Part shown: positions 26,301-36,748 of the stretch, piece by piece
Position numbering within the stretch: the stretch's first letter is position 1
Layout: each line of letters opens with the position of its first letter
Position numbers and translations under genes: made by a program
Notes under the pieces: generated by a model
Seen by the model: only the letters and a program-made list of their open reading frames with translations
What the model was told of the DNA's origin: nothing
Database searches by the model: none
Origin: Mactromeris polynyma
Taxonomy: Eukaryota; Mollusca; Bivalvia; Venerida; Mactridae
Direction of reading: 5' to 3'
DNA: 64,000 nt
Assembly: GCA_032209605.1 (NCBI GenBank)
Contig: JASFXZ010000033.1
Location: forward strand, 464,001-528,000

Positions 26301-26683
26301 GCCCACTCTGACTCGATGCTCCAATGTATACACAATAGCCCATGTGCCCACCCTGACTCAATGCTCCAATGTATACACAATAGCCCATGTGCCCACCCTG
26401 ACTCAATGCTCCAATGTATACACAATAGCCCATGTGCCCACCCTGACTCAATGCTCCAATGTATACACAATAGCCCATGTGCCCACCCTGACTTAATGCT
26501 CCAATGTTTATTAAATCAACAAAATTCAACCAGAGAATCATGATCTACATGTAGCCAAAAGCCAATATACAAACTTGTAGAAATGTTAATCAATAAAAAA
26601 GTTATTCGACATTAAAAAAGTGCATGCTTATAAGTTTTGTTAAGTGTACAATGATCCAGCCCCCACAGAGGTACAAGTTCTAA

Positions 26684-26830
26684 CATACACAGCTGTAGCA
26701 GAATATCCTAAATACACTAGATGTGTCCATCATACACAGCTGTAGCAGAATATCCTAAATACACTAGATGTGTCCATCATACACAGCTGTAGCAGAATAT
26801 CCTAAATACACTAGATGTGTCCATCATACA
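26684..26830. repeat. 47-bp tandem repeat, three units
   Basis: There are three exact copies of a unit carrying CATACACAGCTGTAGCAGAA and ACACTAGATGTGTCCAT. The first unit is preceded by CAAGTTCTAACATACACA, an 18-mer also found at the left edge of the 44/45-bp satellite (15557-15574). Confidence 0.92.
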
Positions 26831-27434
26831 CAGATACCCCCTGCTATGGGCTTTTCAATAAAATGCAAATATTTTATTTGTAAAGGCTATATAATTTGGA
26901 AATAATAATGAATAATAATAATTGAATCCATCCACCCTTAAAAGTATTATTGTTTGGAAACCAATATTTTATGTTGAAAAAAGGCCACAACTCCCTAACA
27001 ACTGATACACTGTACCCGATATCAAATTTGACCTGTAACCACATGGACAGATGCACGGACAGGGTAAACACTATGCCCCTTAACAATCTTTGAATGTCTA
27101 TAAATGGTGGGGGTCCTAAAAATTGCACATTCAATGTCAGTAGACAATCAATGTTGCAAATTTTCTTTTGGTTCAAATAAGCAGATACAGTGGATGATTC
27201 AGGATATAAGTTTGTTCAGAGAATGTATTGTAAAAAACTGGTGGGTTCATTTCACAAGTTGGTACAATATGTACAGTACTATACTGATACACGAGTATAT
27301 TGTGAAACACCTAGTTCTAGACTCTGGTATCCACCATCACTGCTTTCTACAACGTTACATACTACAGTGTCAAGTGTTTATGAAATTGACAAAAATTCTA
27401 GAACTTTGTTCTGCATTATACTAAGCCTACTCAC
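26831..27434. other. ZIP intron, non-repeat part
   Basis: The stretch is AT-rich. Open frames on both strands show no family features. Nothing else is seen. Confidence 0.5.
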
Positions 27435-27622
27435 CATATCCACAAGTGATATGTACAGAAACATCCCACCAGCAAACGCAAACACCCATACATGGGACGA
27501 TGTGTTCTCCCCGAGGAAAATACCAACTATGAGACCAACGTAACACATACATGCTGACAGGAAATTATATAGCACAGCTTTCTTTATTTTCATTCCAGCA
27601 TTCAACAAAACAGCAAAATCTC
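27435..27622 (-). CDS. SLC39A8/14: ZIP8/ZIP14-like transporter exon (TM5-TM6 region)
   Basis: This 188-nt exon has acceptor TTTTGCAG and donor ATG|GTGAGT. It completes a glycine codon from the previous exon and reads G-D-F-A-V-L-L-N-A-G-M, then K-A-V-L-Y-N-F-L-S-A-C and Y-V-G-L-I-V-G-I, then F-A-F-A-G-G-M-F-L-Y-I-S-L-V-D-M. L-L-N-A-G-M, N-F-L-S-A-C and A-G-G-M-F-L-Y-I-S-L are hallmark LIV-1 ZIP segments. Confidence 0.95.
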
Positions 27623-28314
27623 CTGCAAAAGAATGGTGGAAATTTTTAAGTATGAGTTATCTCCCTTTATCCTTTCTAGAGTTCTCTCCCTTTATCCTTT
27701 CTATAGTATGAGGCATGTATAAGAGATAACCAATGAAGACACTGGTACCTCAATAACAAAATACATAAAACATGTAATTTCTTCTGTCAACACCACAGGA
27801 GATTGTCACGAGTTCTCTCCCTTTATCCCTTCTATACATATACTATATATGGATAAAGGGAGAGAACTAGAAACAATCTCCTGTGGTCAAAACTACCATC
27901 ATTCTGTTACATTATACCACGAACACATATAAATGTTTATTGTTTCTTATTATCAACTACATGAGTACAGTGTCATGTACACTCATGAAAAGTCATGAAT
28001 ACTCCTATTTGTAATGTCAATAAAACATTATAAATATTGTTGAATGCTCTAATTTTTTCTCATCTTACTTTCTGAAAGAATAAATTGTGGTGTTGCTCTA
28101 AGAATGGAATAAATTTGAATTTATAAAAAGAATATCGTTGTCTTTAGTTATATTTTGAACTATAAAAAAGACATACATGATTCTTTATACAAAAGTATAT
28201 CAACAATGTCTTAGTACTAAAATGTTTTAATGAGTGTATATATAAACTCCAAGTAGTGGTACATGTTTGTTTTCACTTGCTACTCTGTACCAGCTACAGG
28301 ATATGACATCAAAC
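27623..28314. other. ZIP intron
   Basis: The stretch holds a degenerate CCCTTTATCC-type element at 27650-27735 and a good palindromic copy at 27793-27886; the remainder is AT-rich. Confidence 0.5.
27793..27886. mobile_element. Palindromic CCACAGGAGATTGT element, best copy
   Basis: The left half is CCACAGGAGATTGT, GAGTTCTCTCCCTTTATCCC, then TTCTATA. The right half is its near-complement GGATAAAGGGAGAGAACT, ending ACAATCTCCTGTGG. It is about 94 bp, nearly a perfect hairpin. Related copies or halves lie at 6922, 14430, 30782-30842, 33235-33305 and 59880-60432. Confidence 0.8.
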
Positions 28315-29089
28315 TCTGTAGATGATAACTAACCAAGCCCCTGTGGTTCTACTGTTGATGATAATTTACCAAGCCCCTGTGGTTTTACTGTTGATGATAA
28401 TTAACCAAGCCCCTGTGGTATTAATGTAGATGATAACTAACCAAGCCCCTGTGGTTCTACTGTTGATGATAATTAACCAAGCCCCTGTGGTACTAATGTA
28501 GATGATAACTAAGCAAGCCCCTGTGGTTCTACTGTAGATGATAACTAACCAAGCCCCTGTGGTTCTACTGTTGATGATAATTAACCAAGCCCCTGTGGTA
28601 CTAATGTAGATGATAACTAACCAAGCCCCTATGGTACTAATGTAGATGATAACTAACCAAGCCCCTATGGTACTAATGTAGATGATAACTAACCAAGCCC
28701 CTATGGTACTAATGTAGATGATAACTAACCAAGCCCCTATGGTACTAATGTAGATGATAACTAACCAAGCCCCTGTGGTACTAATGTAGATGATAACTAA
28801 CCAAGCCCCTGTGGTACTAATGTAGATGATAACTAACCAAGCCCCTATGGTACTAATGTAGATGATAACTAACCAAGCCCCTATGGTACTAATGTAGATG
28901 ATAACTAACCAAGCCCCTGTGGTACTAATGTAGATGATAACTAACCAAGCCCCTGTGGTACTAATGTAGATGATAACTAACCAAGCCCCTATGGTACTAA
29001 TATAGATGATAACTAACCAAGCCCCTGAAGTTCTACTGTAGATGATAACTATCCAAGCCCCTGTAGTACTAATGTAGATGATAACTTAC
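28315..29089. repeat. 36-bp minisatellite, about 21 units, abutting the ZIP splice donor
   Basis: Units carry GATGATAACTAACCAAGCCC and CTGTGGTACTAATGTA. The sequence across the splice donor of the exon ending at 29090 (GATGATAACTTACCAAGTTC on the + strand) is a diverged unit: the match runs through the last exon bases and the first intron bases. In the repeats the donor GTAAGT has become GTTAGT. Confidence 0.93.
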
Positions 29090-29294
29090 CAAGTTCATGT
29101 GGGAGCTCCTCACACAATATAGCTACAGATATAGAGACACCGGCTAATATGCTCTCAGTAAACGCAGCTCCTATTGAAACCCCATCTATGAAATTATGTA
29201 AACCATCCCCAAAAATGATCATCCAGGCAACAGGGGCCACATGACTGTGTCCATGAGATAATGGAATAGCTTTTCCATTCTCCTCTGATCTGTC
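29090..29294 (-). CDS. SLC39A8/14: ZIP8/ZIP14-like transporter exon with metal-binding TM4/TM5 motifs
   Basis: This 205-nt exon has acceptor TATTTCAG and donor CTTG|GTAAGT. It reads [18 protein letters not shown], then [22 protein letters not shown], then [15 protein letters not shown]-x-D-G in TM4 and E-x-P-H-E-L-G-D in TM5 form the binuclear metal site of ZIP transporters. The first position of the TM5 motif is Glu (C-E-E-L-P-H-E-L-G) where most LIV-1 ZIPs have His. That substitution is typical of ZIP8 and ZIP14, which move Zn, Mn, Fe and Cd. Confidence 0.96.
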
Positions 29295-29583
29295 CTGAAA
29301 TAGATAAGGAAGAGTCAATACCTGTGTTTGTGTACACTTGGAAGTCCCTGATAAATTGTTGGGGTCCCAAGCGTAAAGGGGAAGGTGCACTTACACCCAA
29401 AATCAAAACGTCACTGTGATAACACCGTCCATTGAATTTCACAAAACTGCATTTTTTAAATCAGTATTACTGAAACTGTTACCATGGCATCAATAAGAAT
29501 TTGTGTGACATTTTCTCATCAGCTGTTGTGATCATGTATTACTGAGATGCTTGCAAGGAGTCTCCCTGTACCATATAGTTATA

Positions 29584-30777
29584 AAGTCGATTCTCGTTAA
29601 AATAGTTTGTCTTAACGAGGCCTTGTCGGTGTTTCGTAAAAAAAGTTCATAAAAATTGCTTAAATTGCACTTTATGTACTTCTCAATAAGAACGATGTGT
29701 TTAATAATCTATATGTTGCCTCTTTCAATTCAAACATGATAGGATGCAATCATATCAAATTACCTAGGAGATTCTTTAAATATCAGTTTTATGGATGGGT
29801 TTGACAAGAATCGTAAATTGGAGTTTAGATGCCGAAAGATGTCATTTTGACAAACGGTTGTCAACGATAATGAGAAGCTTCGTTCCCGTTGTATAGTTAT
29901 GATCAACACAATTAGTATTCACAACTTTTTCTTTGAACTCCCAAATTAAGTTATCGAAGACAAAAACATGTACATGAAAACTTACACAGCTTCTATGTAG
30001 TCTATAATCATGAAGGAATAATCATTGGTTTGCCGATATCTTTATACTTTCGGGTGTTAATGTAATTAAAAAGTCAAGTCATGCCGACGAAGTCTGGACA
30101 GTAATGTTTGTTTACCAAATAATGACATAAAACATCGATGCGTGTTGATGCTGCTAACACACCGTCTGTGTAGATTATGGATTAGACTCCGCCTACCGAT
30201 AGTACCAGTTGTACACAAAGTACATGTATCGAAATTTACGATGCTGCTTGAGGGGCGATCAACGTAATATGAAGGGATAAATCGAGCGAATTTTATCATC
30301 ATCTTTCACATAATATGCATTTTTAAGCGGGTAATTGCCGAATTCGCCACTTTTTATCGCAACTTTGATCGCAAATTCTCCAATGGCTACGATCTGAGAC
30401 ATAAAAACAATTGTTGAAGAAGACATGTTCTAATTAATTGGATTGGTCGTAGTTTTGAACATGTACACATCCTTTCATTGTGTAAATAATCGATAATTAA
30501 ATGTGCAAAAATACAGGTAAATCATCTCAGTGACGTGTGAAAACATTTGTCGCCAGCAGGATACGATCCGACTTCATGTTAAACAATAGATTTAATGTGC
30601 AAACTTGTTAAGCGGGACTTCGAAAAAACTTCGACGTAACGAAAAACATCGAGACAAAAATTTGTCTTAACCGACAGAAATTCATATAGACAAAGAAGGA
30701 TAAAATCGAAACTTTTGAAAAACTTCGAGGTAACGGAAAATTCGTCTTAAGCGAGTTCGTCCTACTCGAGTCGACTG
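29584..30777. mobile_element. TA-flanked pogo/Tigger-like element (1.2 kb)
   Basis: The left end is AAGTCGATTCTCGTTAA after TA; the right end is CTACTCGAGTCGACTG before TA. The ends are imperfect inverted repeats (AGTCGA core) with several diverged subterminal TTAACG/CGTTAC motifs. No transposase frame is seen. Confidence 0.6.
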
Positions 30778-30887
30778 TACTAGTACATATACCATAGAAG
30801 ACATATAGAAGAGGAGAGAACCTGTGATAATCTCCTGTGGAACCAACCCATCAGAGATTTGTGTCTTAACACTAGTCTGCAAACTCC

Positions 30888-31286
30888 ATCCTCTGTACCC
30901 AGGCTATTCATAACATTTATGATACCCAGGGCAAATTGGCTAGGGAAACTTCGTAATTCATGAACATTCATTAGCATTTCTCTACCAATAAAATAGATGA
31001 TAACAAAAAAGAAGGAAATCTCCTTTGTGAAGAGCTATCAGCAAATTGGACAAAATGGCAGCAACCATTGAAAAAAAAATGCAATTTGAAAGTCACAATT
31101 TCATTGGATAGCTCAGAACCGCAATTTCATCCGTAACTCCTCGGTAATTTCCGTATCATGAGGTGTGTGTCATTCAGCCAATCAAACAGCTGGATTTCAC
31201 CTCATTAATTATTCATGAGTATAAGATTTCTACATCAGTTTGCCCAGGGTATCATATATGTTATGAATAGCCTGGGTTCCGAGGAT
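30888..31286. mobile_element. Palindromic-ended MITE, second copy
   Basis: The ends are ATCCTCTGTACCCAGGCTAT and GCCTGGGTTCCGAGGAT. The interior CTTTGTGAAGAGCTATCAGC is the complement of the copy at 14072-14338. It is longer by about 130 bp. Confidence 0.8.
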
Positions 31287-32377
31287 GACAGACTCAGAAT
31301 CTGAATATTAATGACATAAAACATGCTAAGTATCATGATCAACAAGACAATAGATGGAAGATAACAGCAGATTGTGTAAAAGAGTAAATATGTCAATATT
31401 GTGAAACAAACATTGAAATCATCGACTATTATGCAAGAAGATTTACTGAATATCTAGATATTAAAATTACTTACAAGAAATACTTATCAAAAAGTTTATG
31501 TACATTATTAATACAATAGAAGTTAACAAAGTATAAATATTGTTATGCTAATCTAGAAGTAATGTAATGAGTAAATATGACACTGGAATAATGTGCAGAC
31601 AACTGTTGATAAAATATCAATATTAGTCAATGTTTTATTTTTGCTAATACAAAATGTATTTGTGAATACAATCAATCAATTGATCAATCCATCAACAATT
31701 ATCAATCAATTACCATCCAACCAATCAATCACCAATCAATCAATAAACAAATCAATCAATCAATCAATCAATCATCGATCAACAAATCAATCAATCATCA
31801 ATCAATCAATCTTGTATAGACTTGTAAATAATGCCCAAACACTAATGTGACTCCTGTTTCAGTTAGATTGACCGCAAACAGGTGTATGAACTTTGTGGAC
31901 TGATCCTTGTCAATTTAGGTAAGGGAATGCTCTCATGCGTAAATCTATAATTGCTGTTTGGTATACTTTTCTTTCGAAACAAAATGGGCTTTTTCTCCGT
32001 CAAGCTTACGGACAAACACAAACATTTCAATTCACATATATTAAAATGTATTGGTCCAGGTAATATATTCATGCCTTCGCGGTTAATAAAACCGCACTAT
32101 ACAAGGAAATAAACGTGATTTATATTGATACATGTGTTACATGTTAACACACCTTGCACCCCCCAAAACCTGTAATGACTCGCCCATAATCTATTTATCA
32201 TCATGTTTGTAGATACACATTCTTATTGGGACACTATTATACCAGGTCCATAAAGTACACAATGTACCAGGTACAAAACTTGAAAATGGAAATTGAAGAG
32301 CAATCACATTTTGACATTTTCAGTTACCTACCTCAAAATGAGTTTTAAACGGTATAAACAATGTCTGGTAAAAGATA
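31287..32377. other. ZIP intron with AATC microsatellite
   Basis: An irregular (AATC)n tract lies at about 31668-31812. The rest is AT-rich with no recognisable gene. Confidence 0.6.
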
Positions 32378-33143
32378 CAGGATAATAGACAAAGGGTTAA
32401 AGGGACAGGATAATACATACATGATAATAGACATAGGGTACAAAGGACAGGATAATACATACATGGTGATAGACATAGGGTACAAGGCACAGGATAATAC
32501 ATACATGGTAATAGACATAGGGTGCAAGGGACAGGATAATACATACATGGTAATAGACATAGGGTACAAGGCACAGGATAATACATACATGGTGATAGAC
32601 ATAGGGTACAAGGCACAGGATAATACATACATGGTAATAGACATAGGGTACAAGGCACAGGATAATACATACATGGTAATAGACATAGGGTACAAGGCAC
32701 AGGATAATACATACATGGTAATAGACATAGGGTACAAGGTACAGGATAATATACATAGGGTACAAGGCACATGATAATACATTCATGGTGATAGAAATAG
32801 GGTACAAGGCACAGGATAATACATACATGGTAATAGACATAGGGTACAAGGCACAGGATAATACATACATGGTAATAGACATAGGGTACAAGGCACAGGA
32901 TAATACATACATGGTAATAGACATATGGTACAAGGCACAGGATAATATATACATGGTGATAGACATAGGGTACAAGGCACAGGATAATACATACATGGTA
33001 ATAGACATAGGGTACAAGGCACAGGATAATACATACATGGTAATAGACATAGGGTACAAGGCACAGGATAATACATACATGGTGATAGACATAGGGTACA
33101 AGGGACAGGATAATATATACATGGTGATAGACATAGGGTACAA
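32378..33143. repeat. 42-bp minisatellite, about 18 units
   Basis: Units carry ACAGGATAATACATACATGG, T(A/G)ATAGACATAGGGTACAAG and GC. A deleted unit lies near 32745-32780. Frames stay open on both strands because 42 is a multiple of three. Confidence 0.95.
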
Positions 33144-33498
33144 GAAACATGTGTAACAGAACCACAGGAACCCCTCACAAAGTTCAAAGGTCAGCAATAT
33201 TCACCCCTATAGTATGTATATAAATATGTATTATATATATACTGGTATATAATTATACTATAGAAGGAATATAGAAAGAGAGATAACTTGTGACAATTTT
33301 CTGCGATTTAACTCCTACTTCTACAAGATAGAGCTGTTCACAACACACATACACTTTCAACCCAATACAGACAAACACTATCTAGCTTACCTTTTCCATT
33401 AAACTCTGAAAACATAGTAAAACTCATAGAATGATAACAAAATGTCAAGCGTTGTTCAAAAAGTTTTAAGACTGGCATTCAAATTTTTTTAATTATTA

Positions 33499-33672
33499 AT
33501 ATCTATTTTTTTTGCACATCGACATGTTGCCATTACATTCCAATTACGAATCATTTAATAAGTTTCTTGAAAAAGTTTGAATGCCAGGTTTTTGAACAAC
33601 CCTTGAAACTTATTAAATGATTCGTAATTGGAATGTAATGGCAACATGTCGATGTGCAAAAAAAATAGATAT
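33499..33672. repeat. 68-bp perfect inverted repeat (hairpin) near mariner left end
   Basis: The arm 33499-33566 is the exact complement of 33605-33672. The 38-nt spacer contains a copy of the mariner end in right-end orientation (TTTTTGAACAACCCTTG). Confidence 0.9.
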
Positions 33673-33927
33673 TACAAATTATGCGTAAATAATGACCCAT
33701 TGAAATACCATGGTAACAAGGACCCGGCGCAGCACGTCAAAAGTCCAATATGAGCGCTATTTTATGTCTCAGAATTTGTTTGTCATTGTATGTGCGGTCG
33801 ATAAAAATCGCCAGAACGTCACATATGAATTCAATGTTGTCATCTGCAATTTTGATGTCATCTGGCTTTAGACGTCGAAATAAACAGGATTTGAACATTA
33901 CTGGTTACAACGTTAAACATGTGAACC

Positions 33928-34143
33928 ATGCCGTCATCTGACCATCTTGAAATTCGAGATGCTATAAAAGTTTGTCAAAAGTTAGGCGACATACCATCTG
34001 CAACTTATAAAAAGATGAAATTGACGAAGGGGAAAAATTCCGCAAGTCGCATGTTGGTTTTTTTACATGGCACAAACATTTTAAAGATAAAGAAAATAGC
34101 TTTGATGATAGACAACTGGAAGGAAGAAAGAAGAAAATTACGG
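33928..34143 (+). pseudogene. mariner transposase N-terminal remnant
   Basis: It reads H-L-E-I-R-D-A-I-K-V-C-Q-K-L-G and S-A-T-Y-K-K-M, the first helix-turn-helix of mariner transposases. It continues in another frame as W-H-K-H-F-K-D, then L-E-G-R-K-K-K, so a frameshift lies near 34055. Confidence 0.6.
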
Positions 34144-34349
34144 CGATGTTAGTTATCTTTTAATTCATAAATGTATTAAGAAATAATTTAAACATGTCAC
34201 ACTGAAAAAAGAAAAAAAGAAGCTGCACACGTAAAATTAATTAGCTACTACAAGTCAAGACAAAATATATAAATTATTTATTTATTTGAATATTACTGTG
34301 AATATATTGCAATTTAATAGAAAACAAAGCCATGCTTTCTTCAATTTCA

Positions 34350-34568
34350 GGTCCATGCATGTTGGCACCATTTGATTTTGCGATGTTCCCCTCCATCAAG
34401 TCACAACTTAAAGGCCAGGGATTTGCTTCAATACAAGAGTTACGGGCCGAGACCCTCCGTATCATTAAGCAATACAACTGTGCATAGGTATAGAGACGTT
34501 TTTCGACAGTGGATCCATCCCCAAAACCGCTGTATTGAACATGGTGGCACACACTTTGAAAAAGAGTA
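34350..34568 (+). pseudogene. mariner transposase C-terminal remnant
   Basis: It reads A-P-F-D-F-A-M-F-P-S-I-K-S-Q-L-K-G, then after a stop V-F-R-Q-W-I-H-P-Q-N-R-C-I-E-H-G-G and F-E-K-E. These match the end of mariner transposases (A-P-x-D-F-x-L-F-P and W-x-x-R-x-x-x-C-I-x-x-G-G-x-Y-F-E). Confidence 0.65.
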
Positions 34569-34796
34569 GTGTTTTATGACCCTCAGTGAAACACGACGTC
34601 ACAGACGTCATGTAAAGCTGTTGCTCGCGTGCGCCGTGTCGCTTGACATGTGTCATTTGTATTTCATATTGAATTGTTGTTTGTGCACCTATTTTGTTGA
34701 AACTTTGTATATGTGTAACCGATAGATTCCGATTTATTTCGCATATAAATTATTTGATGTATATTAACAGATATAAATGTTATGACCAGTTTGAAA

Positions 34797-35413
34797 CTTT
34801 TTGAATAGCCCTCGTATAATACAATGTGTAATATCTTCACACTGACAGTTTTTGAATAGCCCTCATATGATACAATGTGTGATATCTTCACACTGACAGT
34901 TTTTGAAAATGCCCTCATATAATACAATGTGTGATATCTTCACACTGACAGTTTTTGAATAGCCCTCATATAATACAATGTGTAATATCTTCACACTGAC
35001 AGTTTTTGAATAGCCCTCATATAATACAATGTGTGATATCTTCACACTGACAGCTTTTGAATAGCCCTCATATAATACAATGTGTAATATCTTCACACTG
35101 ACAGTTTTTGAATAGCCCTCATATGATACAATGTGTGATATCTTCACACTGACAGTTTTTGAAAATGCCCTCATATAATACAATGTGTGATATCTTCACA
35201 CTGACAGTTTTTGAATAGCCCTCATATAATACAATGTGTAATATCTTCACACTGACAGTTTTTGAATAGCCCTCATATGATACAATGTGTGATATCTTCA
35301 CACTGACAGTTTTTGAAAATGCCCTCATATAATACAATGTGTGATATCTTCACACTGACAGTTTTTGAATAGCCCTCATATAATACAATGTGTAATATCT
35401 TCACACTGACAGT
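34797..35413. repeat. 51-bp minisatellite, 12 units, incorporating the mariner end
   Basis: Units carry TTTTTGAATAGCCCTCATAT, AATACAATGTGT and TATCTTCACACTGACAG. The first 17 bp of the unit are the mariner right end and the rest is flank. Marker variants (CATATGATAC, GAAAATGCC) recur together at about 34863, 35119 and 35273, so blocks of three to five units were copied. Confidence 0.92.
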
Positions 35414-35884
35414 TGAGTGTATGTACATAAGTAAGTATAAGATTTAGATGAGTACACAAGTTGTTACAATTCATCTTTTACATCTTTTAAAGCAATCTTT
35501 TGTTACTTTTAAAGCAATGTTTTAAAGCAAATTTGTGTTTCTTTTAAGCAATCGTTTGTTTCTTATAAGCCATCTTTTGTTCTCCACATCCAATATGTTT
35601 CCCAAACAGATAGTTGAAAAGAAGAATTCAAATATTGAAATGTCTTTGTGTCATCATCTAATATCTGCATTTATGATCAACCTGGTCAAATGTCTTTTGC
35701 TTTGTTTATGTGACTCTCATTTATGAATTGTAACCAGAACCGACATGTAAATAAAATATTTAAAGCAGTCCTGAGAAATATACTTCAGGTATAAAAACTT
35801 TATACATGGAAGCGAAACGCTATATTTTCCAAAAACTGGAAATAGCAAAACTGATTTTCAAGCTTCTGCTGTAGCCTAGTACTT

Positions 35885-36310
35885 TAGTAGCAAAAATGTC
35901 CATCAAGTCATGTGCCCCACTGGTCATGTGTCCAACTAGTCATGTGCTTGTCTGGTCATGTGTCAAATTAGTTATGTGCTTGTTTGGTCATGTGTTCAAC
36001 TAGGCATGTGCTTGTCTGGTCATGTGTCAAATTAGTTATGTGCTTGTTTGGTCATGTGTTCAACTAGTCATGTGCTTGTCTGGTCATGTGTTCAACTAGT
36101 CATGTGCTTGTCTGGTCATGGGCTTGTCTGGTCATGTGTTCAACTAGTCATGTGCTTGTCTGGTCATGTGTCAAATTAGTCATGTGCTTGTCTGCTCATG
36201 TGTCAAATAGTCATGTGCTTGTCTGGTCATGGGTACAACTAGTCAAGTGCTTGTCTGGTCATGTGTTCAACTAGTCATGTGCTTGTCTGGTCATGGGTCC
36301 AACTAGTGTC
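35885..36310. repeat. 32-bp irregular minisatellite
   Basis: Roughly 12 units of TAGTCATGTGCTTGTCTGGT plus CATGTGTTCAAC, with deletions and substitutions. Confidence 0.85.
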
Positions 36311-36461
36311 AGATTATGTGTCCAACTAGTCCAATGTCCATCTAGTCAAGTTAATTTCCACTAACACCAATGATTAATTGTTTCCATTTCCAATAACTAC
36401 TAGACATTAAGATTGTAATATGATTGAAGAATGATCAATGCAGATAAATAATCATCCTTAC

Positions 36462-36629
36462 CCGCATACTCTCATCATTGTCGGATATTTTAGAGAGATC
36501 ATCACCACATGGAGACATGTGTGGTAATGTCTCGGTTTTCTTGTACTTTGACTCGGGTTCAGCCTCGTGGAATGTGGCGAAAGTTCCAGCATGCATCTCA
36601 TGGTGCATTTCCTTATCATGCTCACTTTT
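36462..36629 (-). CDS. SLC39A8/14: ZIP8/ZIP14-like transporter exon, cytoplasmic His-rich loop
   Basis: This 168-nt exon (56 codons, phase 0/0) has acceptor TATTTCAG and donor CGG|GTAAGG. It reads K-S-E-H-D-K-E-M-H-H-E-M-H, then T-F-H-E-A-E-P-E and S-P-C-G-D-D-L-S. It lies between the TM3 and TM4 exons, where ZIPs carry a variable histidine-rich loop that can bind metal. It is hydrophilic and acidic; sequence conservation alone would not identify it, but its position and phase do. Confidence 0.85.
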
Positions 36630-36748
36630 CTGAAATAAAATATATAAAGGATATTACATAAATGATGATGAATAATGGAAATAAGTTACACACAGTTTTC
36701 TGAAAACAATAGAATTGAGACTTTGCAGTGATTTTTTTAAATAAATAT

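Larger units (their letters stand above)
15567..26508. repeat. 44/45-bp satellite, about 240 units, 10.9 kb, in ZIP intron
   Basis: Units carry GCTCCAATGTATACACAATA, GCCCATGTGCC, then an optional extra C, then ACCCTGACTCAAT. Length alternates between 44 and 45 bp through that optional C. Variants include CTTAAT, CTAGAT, CTCGAT, CACTCTG, GTTTACAC, ATATACAC and CAAAAGCC. It fills over 90% of the intron 15507-27434. Long open frames on both strands (up to about 446 codons) come from runs of 45-bp units. Higher-order duplications are listed separately. Confidence 0.97.
33446..34814 (+). mobile_element. mariner-like element, decayed and internally deleted
   Basis: The left end CAAGCGTTGTTCAAAAAG and the complement of the right end CTTTTTGAATAGCCCTCG are similar inverted repeats; TA follows the right end. 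Remnants of a mariner transposase on the + strand lie at 33928-34143 (helix-turn-helix part) and 34350-34568 (C-terminal part). The catalytic core between them is missing. A 68-bp perfect inverted repeat sits near the left end. Confidence 0.72.

Noticed and set aside
15567..26508. CRISPR-like array
   Set aside because: Units are contiguous with no unique spacers, and the context is eukaryotic with introns.
15556..26543. Dozens of long frames on both strands, up to 446 codons
   Set aside because: They follow runs of 45-bp units and break at each 44-bp unit; this is satellite DNA in an intron.
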